This document shows positions 36,563-48,700 of a stretch of 64,000 bases of DNA, in pieces (the first letter of the stretch is position 1; each line of letters opens with the position of its first letter). A program made the translations under genes and the position numbers. The DNA comes from Acanthaster planci (lineage: Eukaryota; Echinodermata; Asteroidea; Valvatida; Acanthasteridae): the NCBI RefSeq assembly GCF_001949145.1, contig NW_019091517.1, forward strand, positions 465,457-529,456, read 5' to 3'. The notes below the pieces were generated by a model. That model did no database searches, was not told the origin of the DNA, and saw only the letters and a list, made by a program, of their open reading frames with translations.

Positions 36563-36778
36563 CTAAGTTTCCACGACCTCACACTCCTTCCACTTATCTG
36601 TGAGGATAGCATGAATATATTTCAGGTTTCTGTTTTTGCAATTCGGTCCGCAAACTGAATTAAACTCTCTCTCTCGCCAATGATTCTCCTCAAGTTGCTC
36701 AAGTGCCAATTTTGGAGTTCTTCGTCCAGGGATCAGCTCAGAGAGGGGTTTGGTCTTGTACTGCCTCATCGGATACAG
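36563..36778 (-). CDS. Terminal exon of receptor A, with two open frames
   Basis: A clear acceptor (tcgatgcag) precedes 36778. Using the strong upstream donor GGAG|GTAAGT (exon end 37029, phase 1), the exon adds about 13 residues ending DEAVQDQTPL and stops at 36738. In the other frame the exon stays open for 72 codons to a TAG at 36563-36565 (LYPMRQYKTKPLSEL...KWKECEVVET) and looks protein-like. That frame joins correctly only if a weaker donor AAG|GTGATA (exon end 37057, phase 0) is used. I list the short tail as primary and the long tail as a possible isoform. Confidence 0.5.
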   Translation of the reverse strand: MYPMRQYKTKPLSELIPGRRTPKLALEQLEENHWREREFNSVCGPNCKNRNLKYIHAILTDKWKECEVVET

Positions 36779-39700
36779 CTGCATCGAAAACACAATCAGG
36801 CACAATTGCCAAAAGTCCATCAATCTATTGCTCCTGTATGTATTCTTGAACCAAAAGATAATTTACAGTGGTCACTTTTGAGCCTGACAGTAACTGTTGA
36901 AAAGGATGGGCACTGTTATCAATAATGGGGAATATTAGTCATCAGTGGCATTTCATGACAAGAAAAGAATAAAATTGCCTATATATGACAAAGAGAATGT
37001 TCATCAAAGATCCAATTTCTATACTTACCTCCAGCATTCTCGTACACATTTATCACCTTCTCTGGCCTATCTTCCACATCAGCATCTCTGACTTTCTTGT
37101 TACCACCGTCGGCTTCCTCCTTCTTGGTGAGGGCTCCTACTTTTCCCAGGAACATGAGCACCAGAATGATTGTGGCATCTGCCGTCAGACCGATGGAGAT
37201 ACCCGGAATACCATACAGGGGGTCAGCCAGGTGCAGCACACAGGCCCAGGCAGTCAGAATCAAGATGCTAAACAGACTACTGACTGAGATGGATTTACCT
37301 TCATGCTGGGCATGGGGGGAGTTGAGGGCGCCAAAGGAGGAGAAGAATGTGACCAGGACCAAGAAGTAGGCATACATCATGAAGATGGTTAGATCGATGT
37401 TGGAAATTGCACACGTTTGCACTGAACTGGATGCACAAGTGTCACTGTTTACAGAGGGCAAACTGACACCAGGGGGGATCAGGACAAGCCACTCAACGAT
37501 CAGGAAAATTTCAGGAAGAAGAAAGGCCAAGAATAACAGAGACTGAGACCAAGAGCCAGCAAAGTTCATGTCAACACCTGGCTGTTTGCGTGCAAATCGA
37601 TTGGCACGGATGCTTTTGGCAAACATAGCAGCATACACCATGCAGTACACAAAACTGATGCCAAACCGACGGATGCCACAGATAGCTGTATTGGGCTTAA
37701 ACATGAAAGCCAGATTCAGGAGGTACATGAGGACGATACCAAAGAGAAGCCACGCGCTGAGACTGAAAGATGCACTCTGAACAACATAACTCTGCCGATT
37801 ACTGAGAAACAAGATGGCTATCAAGACTGCAAACACTCCACACAGTCCAGACAGAGCAAGGACAACGGTTGCCCATATACCATGATCTATCCAGCTCCAG
37901 ACATGCGCCTGCTGTGAGTAAGCTCCTTCGGGTGAAAGAAGAGGACCACAGGAACATCCAGATGGACTTCTTTGAGGCTCTTCTGCATCAGGGCTGTACA
38001 AGTTCACACCTGCACTCCGAATGCTCAGTTGATTGTTGTGCCATTCACCAACCTATCCAAAAAATGAAAGAAAAAAAGAATTTTATGGTTATGGGAAGAT
38101 TATATTGTAATTAGACCGAGTGCATAGATGCCAAAACATGCCCCAACAGATGTTACCTGAAAGAAGGCTAAATTATTATCGTGCCTTTTCAGAAGCAATA
38201 TGATACCGATTAGGTGTAATTGGCATTTACTTATGTGATGTAGTATATTTGATTATATTTCTCACCAGCAATGAGTGACAAGTTACTTACAACAAGGAAT
38301 TGTCCATTTTGCCCATCATACTGGTAGTTTTTGATGCTGTAAGCCGCTGGAACACTCCCTCCATTGAATAAGAAAGGTTTCCCACCAGCCCCAGATTCCA
38401 CTGTCACACGACGAATAGCATCCACCTTCTCATCAGGAGATGAATCATAGAAACTCTTACATAGTTCATCACTGGATGAACCACATTTTATGTCATGGAG
38501 CAAGTTGACACCATGAGCAGCTACATACAAAGCATTGACCAATGGAACAATTTCTCCAGACAACTCTTTGAGGGATTCTTGGAGTTGATTTTCAAGCTGG
38601 CAGTCGGATAAGCTGGGACAGATTTCCTGGAGATAATCTCTGAGATACGGATCTCTTAAACTTGCAGCTCGTAGGCTGTCTGAATTTGAGAAGTAGTCCT
38701 GTATTTCAGGAAGATCTTGGCTGTCACTGGCCACCACCAACATTCCTTTGGCTGTGTTTTCGAGACCAGACACCAATGTAAGAGAGTCCCATGTGTGCGT
38801 CCCCACCCACACAAACCTCCTAGTCAGTTCAAATTTATCTGCAAACAACAGACTTCTGGCGTGTCTCTCACTGACAAATGCCACAATGACATTCAGAGAC
38901 TCATCACTGCTGAAATCGTTCATGATATCTTGGATATCTGTTGTATCATTAACAAAGTGCTGTGGTCCAATGCAAATCCCAGCTTCCCAGGCAGCCACCT
39001 GGAATTCCTGATTGTTGGCCTTGCCATATGGAGAAGCAGAGTGTACTACTCCCACATAAGCCCAATTATATGCATTCAAGATTGCAATGATAGCAGCAAC
39101 TTCTTCGATGTATGGGGCGGATGTGCTCAACACGCGGGGATTGTTGCTGAGACTGGGACTGACAGCACCGTGGCTGACCTGTAACAATCAATAAGCCTTT
39201 GTAGCATCAGTGATTGCATTTAGGGAATTAATAAACAGAGAATGTTAAAGCCTGTAATATTTGACTTCCCGCCATGTCTTTTTAATTCACTTTACTGCTG
39301 AAACAGGAATGGATTATAGATTTCATCTGCATACACACATTTTCAAATAATGTATCAACCGTTTTGTTTCTAGAGGTTGGTTCAAGCTTTTACCAAAGAG
39401 TCAGATACTTACCATTGGCAGTTTACTTAGACCAGTTATGATTTCGGCAATCTCCTCAGCAACATCAGACTTAGCTGGACCCAGAACAGCAAAAGGTTTT
39501 CCAGTACCTTCAAGATTGACAAAACCACCCAACAGCCCTACAAGCTTCCATATGGCAACTGCAGGATTCCCGCAGGAATCCACTACAGTCACACCAAGGT
39601 TAATTCCAGGTAGAATTGAGGGGTCAGAATTAACCTTGTCAAGAGCATAGAGGAGGGATTCAAGAACCAGTGATTCTTCAGGCTTGGGATCTCCACAAGT

Positions 39701-42700
39701 TACCCCATCTCCAGACTCACTGAGTTGAAGCACGACAGGTAAGTCCAAGTCCCCGGGTATACGGAAGTAGTTGTCTTGATCAAAGGTGCTGTTTGTAGCA
39801 GATCGAGGATTGCATTCCAAACACAAGCCAGTACATTGTGAAGAGAACATAGGATCAATGATGACATCAGTAAGGTTGGATACGCCGATCACATCATCCC
39901 AGGAACCAACCTAATGATAAATAGATGTGAAGGTTGCTTACAATTTAGGCGCATTTGACAACTTATAAAGCTAGTGCTCAGAAGAAAAACCAATAATGTA
40001 TTTAAAAAAAGCTCATTTTCTCACAGTTCTGAATATTTTATGTGCTGTGGGTACCTTTGTTCATTCGCCGTATTAAAACTAAGTTACAATTTGTAAATAA
40101 ACATTTACCTCTTGCAAATGGTACACATTGTTCATGTGCTGGAGCTGGTATATTGAATAAGATGCTGTTCCATCTCCATTTTCGTCAAAGCTAACCAACT
40201 TCTTTGAGCCAAACTGACTGATGAAAGCAACTTCTTGAAGGTAATCCAACCATCCCTGGCTTGTCACATTGTAGAGAGCATCACAGATACCTCCCCCAGG
40301 ACAAAGTTCACCAATGAGGTTAGATAGAGAAAATTCGTAGGCGTACACAACATTGATGATGTTTTCCATTCCAAGGCTGTTCACATCATTTCTTGACAGC
40401 ATCTCTGAACCTGAAAGATTCATTATCAAATAATTTATAATTTGATGAAACTCAAATTCCAATGCAATTATGTTCAAATGTGCTACATAAAATGTTTAAC
40501 TACAGCAGTGTGGTTGAGCCTAAAGCATAAAGGTATCGGGCAGCTGTCAAACGACATACATCTGCCCACAGAGCACAGCCAGAGACTGTAAATGTTGTTT
40601 TTGCAGAGGGAGGAAAACTGAAGAACCCGGAAATTTTTTCTGGGACAGAAGTGAAGCAAACAACTCTAACTGCAATCAAACCAAGGACCACAGTGGTGAC
40701 AGGCAAGAGTTTTTCAAGCTAGCCACCCGTGCAACCTCAATACCTTGAAAAACTCCTTGGTTAAGAACAACTAAATCTAGGTTTAATAACTGTGAAGTCA
40801 GAAGTTTGCAGATTAAATAGCGATTACAGTACTTAGGTCAGCGTTTTCTTTTTAATTGGATAACAAACATAGCATGAAAATTTTCAGTGTTGGAGGATGA
40901 AAAAGAAAACACGATAAAACTCTGAAGTCCCATTTTTCCCTACAATTAACTTATCTAGGGTGGGAGGAAAAAACAATTGAATTCAGTCAATTTTTTTTCA
41001 AAACACTAAAAATGCCACCAGAAATACAACAATGTCAATTTTTTCTTTTTTCTTTCTAAAATTGCACTGTTCAGATTCGGTGGGTTTGTTATCCAGTCAA
41101 TAACAAAGATGGCCTTAGATTATGATACTTATGTAATTTATTCCTTATAATACAAAAGTTTAACAGTTCCTTGATCATAATACGTACATTATTTAAGTGT
41201 GATTTTAAAATAAAAAATTGATCTTAGCAAAAGTAAAACTGTTAATATGCAAATTAATTTTTTTGTAAGTTTTGCAAGGCCAGGCTAAGCTTAATTGTCT
41301 CTGTCGTCTGGAAGTTCCATACTTCAAGTTTGTACATCTTTTGGGATTTGTAATCTCAAAGCAAGGATATACATGAGCAATAATCCATTTGCACCTTTAG
41401 CAATCCATACCTGTACAGTTTTTGTCATATGTTGTGTCACCACCAGGAAGGTTGCATTTGAATTTCTGTGTCCAGTATTCGATGAAGAAAGGATTAATGC
41501 CATTGTGAGTCCCGGGAGTCTGTTGGAGGAAGTACTCTTCAAACTCTAGGATCACTGATGTTTTGGGAGAAACTGTAAATGCTCCTACACATCAATGATA
41601 AAAGAGTGACAGATTTGATTTGTAAATGTGAGAGAAAACAGTAATGATATATGATGTATGAAAACAAGTACATGTAAGACGTAAACAGAAAAGGCAACTA
41701 TTTTAATAAGGGAACTGGCATACCCAAAGCTTGATTTTCTAAGCCAGGTATGTAGTCAGTCCTGGCACCCCAAGTATCCGATGCAACGATCTGAAATTGA
41801 CTTGGATCCACATTTCTTGTTAGCATCTCTCCAAATAAGGCTTGAGCATTTTCGTCAATCAAGAAAAGGACCAATGTTCTTGCTTCTGGTTTGGCCAATA
41901 TGTTATTCAGCAGATTGGCAAAATTGGTGTCCGAGTCTATGAAATGGGAGTTGGCTATGCAGATTCCTTTCTGTTTAAGGAAAGAATAAAGAATCTTTAG
42001 TTAAAAATGCTCACACTTCAGAACTAGGTTAACTCTTTTATTTCTTGAGTAATTCATCATTTATCAAAATCAGTGCTTTTCCAATAGCAAAAATAGATTT
42101 CTCTTCATTAAGTGTAGTTTTGAATGATAGCTTTAAAAACAATCAAGTGGCAAAACCACAATTATTGCAGACTGTATTTGCAATGTTCCTACCTCTTTTG
42201 CTGCCTCTTTAAGAGCCTTGATACCTCCTTCTCCATAAGCGCCCATGGTATAGATTGTCTGTATGTAAGTTAATCCTAATCTTGTTAACAATTCAACCAT
42301 AGCAGCAGCTTGTTTGATATCTGAAGGTACCGTACGAAGAAAATTGCCAAACATGCTCTTGTCACTGAGTGCTGGACTGGTGGCACTGCTAGCAATCAGC
42401 GGCACATCTGCAACCTGCAGGACTTTGCTCTCTGCAATGGCCTTACCACTGCTCCCAGAATGCAGCATGCCCAAGAGATAGGATTGCTGATCTTGGCCTG
42501 GAAACCCTCCATCAAAGTCCCATCCTTGGACCAATCGTAAAGCTGCCCTACCAGCATCAGCTGTATCCCCACAAATGTCATTAATTGTCAAGGACATCCT
42601 TGCGTCCATCCGGAGATCGGAGTAACGGTTAATTTGACGTACAGCAAAGAGAGCTGCCTCCACTTGGGTGAATCTGTTCTCTTGAAGAGCACCACATTCA

Positions 42701-45700
42701 CCTCCATGAAGATCAAAGAGAGCCTCTATGACAAATTCGATTCGATCATCGGCATAGTGGCATACGGGATCACCACAGAATTTTTCTAAACATGGTGACT
42801 CAGGCATATCAACAATAGAGCCATCTTGCCCATAGAATTTCAGCAAATCCTTGTTCAGATCAAGGCCTCCATCAGATGTCCATCCACCAACCTGGAAAGA
42901 AAAATTTCATTAGCGCTATGTTTTCTAAGACGAAGTTATCAAAACTTTGGTTGGAAACACTGAATGTATATTTATGTATGTTTGTTACTTTTGAACAATG
43001 TAGCTTGTAGTATGCATGTGTCTAGTAGCACTTTATTGAATATGCAGTTGTAAAAAAAACAACTTCAAAGTTTGCGTATGAAATGAGCATCTGATTATCA
43101 TGATTTTCTTCTATTTTTGCATGTGAATCAGGAGGATTAGGTCCCTACAGCCCCTGTCTGCTACTTTTCAGGCCTATTTATTACTCAACTCATCCCAATG
43201 GCAAGGATAATAAAAAAGTCTACTCCTGGTGATAAAATTTATCTTTACAATGAACAGGTGTGTTTATAATCTATGAATACCTGGCCGTATTGGTAGACCC
43301 CATTCATTTCAGTTAACTGGTAAAAGGAATAATGGGCAGGGCCATCTCCATTCTCATCAAACTTCACTCTCTTCCTCAAACCAACATGACTGACAAAATC
43401 CACTGCTCTGAGGTGTTCAATCCAATCCTCACTTGGCACATCAAAGAGAGCATCACAGACCCTTCCGTCTGGGCAGGTGTCCCTGATGAGATTTGACAAG
43501 GCGACTGCATACACATAAACTGAATTGATGAAGTCTTCCACTCCCAAGCTGTCAACATCACTGCTTGACAGCATCTCAGATCCTGCACATGAAATATGCA
43601 TTGTCATTCTTAAATTGGAAACTATGTCTTTTCTGTTCATATCATGACCCTGTTGGAGGGACATGGCAAAATGCTGTGATAAAGTGTCACAAAAGATTAA
43701 GCCATTTGCCTCTGTATGATCTTCTCTGCATAGAGCACATCGTTGCACCAGAACCTATTTCACAAAAAACAGTTCACAAGTGGACAATTTAAGCAGTAAA
43801 ATAAATTGATGAGTATGAAAGTAGCACAAAATTTCTTATCCTCAATAATGTTGTTGAAAACAGAGAACAAATCTCTTCTGGTAGAAATCATATCTGTTAG
43901 TTGTTCAGCTTGCTTTTATTTTAATGCTTTTTGAATTTGTCCCAGTTTTAGAGTAAACTAGTTCTTCCTCTCTTCCCAATGATACCTCGTTTTAGTTGAA
44001 AAAAAAAACAAAAAACCTGACAATACCTGTACAATTGCGGTTGTATACTGGTTGGTTTCCTGGAAGATTGCATTCAAATGTTTGCATCCAAAACTCTTTG
44101 AAGAAAGGATTATAAGCAGTATCTGGAGTAAGGCCCAGAAAGTAATCCTCAAATTCTGGAACATCTGCAGCAGTGAAAGCCACTGTCAAGGCTCCTGAAG
44201 GGAATATTTTAGGGAATATTTTAGGATTAGAGCTACCTATTATTCTGTTCATGTTACAATAATGGTGTGCTGTTCATTTTATATGACTGAACCTACTGCT
44301 TCTGCACAGTGTACCTAACTATGAGTGTTGGTCTTTGTGAGAATCTTGTTTTAAAACTTTCATGAAGTAATGCTTCATATAAAATGCTTCATTTCTTCAC
44401 ATGCAAAAAATACTCAAAATCAAAAATATATACTTTTACAGTATATAAATAAGGCAAAACAGTTTTGAACTGCAGTGACAAAAATGTAACCCATAATAGC
44501 CAAACAATGGAATTAAACAAAGAATATGTATATAAATAAGTGTCACTGAGAGAGTAACTGAACTAACTTGGTATTCCAACAGTGCATGCCCCAAATTGAG
44601 GGGGGGAAAAGCAATGTATGTTTGCCCCATCAGCATGGCTATAACCGACTCACGTATGCCAAATTAGTTGACTTGACATCAGGTGCTTTAGTACCTTTTC
44701 TTTTGAAAAACAGTTCTGTAAATTTCCAAATTAAACAATCATTTTAGTCCATGACATCAGTGTAGGCGTATTATGGGCCAATGGACGTTGACCACATTGA
44801 AAACACTGATGAACTAAAAATGAGATATTATTCATACCATTGGCTGGACTTTCCAGACCAGGGAGTAGGTCCATCCTGGTGCCCCAGGTATCTGACCCAA
44901 TGAACTGAAATCTTCCTGAGCTGACATTCATGGCAACCAACTGCTGGAACAGGCCTCGTGCATGGGATGAGCTCAAGAAGACAACAACGGTCTTGGCTTC
45001 ATGTTTTTCCATGAGGCCCTGGACTAGATTAGCAAAATTAGTGTCCGAGTCCACTCTGGAGGAATTCGAAATACAAATGCCTGCCTGTATGTAGAAAGGA
45101 AGCACGTAACTAATGATCAGCATTGCATTTCAATGTATATTGGTGTTAAGAATGTCATATCTGAATTGGGAGTTTATTTAGATCAAATGTTTGTTTTTTA
45201 TTACTACAAAAGTTTGTATTTTACAAATTTCATCCAAATAATAAAAATATGAAAATTGTCACGTTTTCTTTTGGGCAGATATGGCTGAAATCCAGTCAGA
45301 ACTCACCGCATCCATACACATTGATGCTTTTGATGCTACGCAATAAATGAGTTAGGTTTAATCTGTTCAGATATTACCATGGCAGTTTATCAATGTTCCT
45401 CCTTTCTTGCCCTTACCTCTTTGGATAACTGTTTCATAGCTTCAATGCCACCATCTCCATAGGCACCCTTTGTGTTGACTGTCTGTATGTAATTTAAGCC
45501 AAGACTTGCCAAAAGATCCATTATAGCAGCTGCCTGCCCAAGGTCTGAAGGTACAGTACGCAGAAAGTTGCCAAACTCATCTTTGTCACTTAAAAGAGGA
45601 CTGGAAGCAATATTGTCAATCATTGGCACATTTGCCAACAGTAGATTTTTAGCTGTTTTGATAGCTGATCCACTTGAAGAGGAATGCAGTGCACCTAGGA

Positions 45701-48700
45701 GGTGGGATTCATCTTGTCTGGGAAATCCTTCAACAAAGTCCCATCCCTGGATCAACTCCAAGGACACCCTACCTACTTTATCTAAGTCCCCGCAGATCTC
45801 ATTTGCCTTCAAAGAAATATCAACATTCGGTAAAAGACTTGGGTCTTGGTTGATTTGATGAACCGCAAAGAAAACAGCCTCTAATCGGTAAAATATAAAA
45901 AGACTGAAAGAATCACATTGAGACCCGTGTATTATAGAAAGAGTCTCTATGACAACTTCTGTGAGATCTTGGCATCTTGGGTCAAAACACGATCCCTCCA
46001 GGCACACTGAAGTGGGAGGATCAACAGGGGAATCTCCTTGGCCATAGAATTCTACCTGGTCCTTGTTGAGTGTCAGGCCCTGATCGGCGTTCCACTCACC
46101 AACCTGAAAAAAGGGAAAAATTCAACAATTCAAGTGTATTCTGGTATGAAACTGCAACTCAGTCTTTCAAGTGTAATTAAATCAGTCTGCTCTTCCTGAT
46201 CAGAACATGGCTATGTCGATCAATGATTTATATTTCACTGCAGTACTACCACTATCTTACCATTATCACTACATTTCATCACAACCTATAGTAAATGCAT
46301 ACCTTTTGGAAGGGGTACATGTTTGGTGTGCTGGTGCTCTTGAACTGCAGAACCTCATAAAATTGAAATGTCGGGTCACCATGTTCATCAAATGATACGG
46401 TGCGACCGTCTATTCCTGTGAAGGTTACCCTTCTGATGTAGTCAGAGAATTCAGATCCTAGTAACAAGATAAGAATCAATTCTAACTTGGTATACCAACT
46501 ATTTGTCAAGTCCTGTCTTCATACAGAAGTGTACAAGCTTGAATTAAAATTTTAAACTACAAATGACTACAAATGGCGTCAATTTTAATTCATATCAAGT
46601 ATAATTTGAAACATGAACATTTTAACCACGTATGTAACTATGTAGAAGTCAACATTTAAACTCCATGGGGCTCCAAATGGTTCACAGCACATTTTTTCAT
46701 AACATGCGTAGGTTCCTTAACATAAATGAGTGCATTCTTATTTCATCAAGTGATACAAAACTGTTAAACTCACTGTACCCCTTATCCTCTGTAGGCTTGA
46801 TTAATTTTGTCAATTACAAATTACATACATGACATAAACATCTGTGTAAGGACAAAACGTGTAATTAAAATTTACATACATTTACATTTACCTTGGATAT
46901 TGGCCAGTGCCTCACACACCCTTTGCTGACCACCACATTTTTCCTGGTGTGCCAAGGAGAATGCAGCTATGTAAGCATGAATGGCATCAATCAGGTGTCC
47001 AGTAGGACTATGATTAAATTCAACATTTGGATACCACTGTGCAAGCCACGTCTTGTATGCATCACCCATGTCAACAAACGGCGACAAAACAAAGAGACTG
47101 CGAACAGCTTTAGCATTGCCTGGGATGCTGCTGCTGAAGTCAATGTCTAGTGGTGCATAATTGCCAGAGAGCCATGTCATGTTGTAGGCAGCACCTTTGA
47201 TGCGTTCTACAGCCAAGAACAGCCTCCAAATGTTGTCTGGTTGAGCCCACAGAATGACAACTGAAGTGAAAAACATTTGTGATTTAAGTTTTAGCTGTCC
47301 CCTGGTATTTTGAAACAAAAGGTGGGTTATAGTGCCTAGTGCTTGTTACTCCACTGCTGCCCTAAACAGACGAGATATGACACGTGGATACTACGTCTCA
47401 CATAGTGTTGAAGATTGAATAAACCTGAGGTTCCATATATGCATCTCTTTGAGCTAAATAATGTTGCTATTAGTTTCCCACACTTCTTCTTGTTACACCT
47501 GTAAGAGTCCTTATATTTCAATAACTTAAAAAGTTACAAGTTCTAAATCATACCACTGATATTCCGTTGAATGAGGTCATTCACAATAGCATCATATGCA
47601 TGGTCACTTGTCTCTGTGGCACCAACTCTGATAGGGTTAGTCAGACAAAATCCAGCCTCTTTGATGGCATCTTCCAGAGCTTTGAGTGCATTCATCCCAT
47701 GTGTGTCATCACTGTGAACTACAGCTGAGTAGGTCCAGCCATAACTCTTCAAAATGTCCACTAGGGCCTGTTCAAGTGGAAAACAAGACATAGCTAGGTC
47801 AATCTTTCTCATTTTAGATGTATAATATTCTAACTAATACATGTATTTGTAACTACTGGACTATGCAATGGACTGTGTTTATCAAGGATAAGGCTGCAAT
47901 CCAGTCATACCTTGACAGCAACATTGTCAGGTGGAAGAGTCCTGAAAAAATTGGGGTATTTCTCCACATCACTTAAAGAAGGGGATGTTGAAGTGAAAGA
48001 AATGGCTGGAAGGTCAAGTGGTTGCAGAAGTGGCGCCAATGACTCACTCCAGGAGCTATACCTGAATCCAACAACACCTAATTATGAAAAAAAGTTTAGT
48101 TTAGAAATAGTAAGAAAGAATTTGGAAGTTCTCTTGAATCCTTTATGTTTAGCCCATTTAAGGCCTTTCCTTTTGAATATGATTGGGTTAGAATTTGTGT
48201 CAATTACTGGTTCTGTTATGGATTCACAGTACATGTATAGCTCAAGTTAACCAAAGCATGTTGGTGTACTGCAGATTACTTACATTCTTCAAGCATGGCT
48301 GAAAGACTTGACAAAGCCAACAAATTGACCAAACGGAAGGGAATGATTTAAAATTAGTTTTGATAAGTCTGTGGCCAGTTCCCAATTACTTAACTATTGC
48401 TAGGAGTATCACATGTGGTTGTCATGTGGCTTATTGCCATTTTCTACAGCCATTCATTATTCCCAGCCATAAATAACTTCATTAAATTAAGCAGTTTGGA
48501 TGTCTTTAACTTACCAAGTCTAAGTGTTCTGTTTCTGCATGCCGTTCCATTTGCAAACAAATCATCATACCTTTCATTTGCAAAGCGCACTGCACTATAT
48601 TCAGCAACTTGGAATGTATCACACAAGTCATAAATCTCCAAGCCTGAATGAATGAAAATGAATGTCATTACTTGTTGCAACCAAAGATATCAAACTCTGG

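Noticed and set aside
38717-39184. 155-codon plus-strand frame
   Set aside because: Exact antisense shadow of receptor A exon 16.
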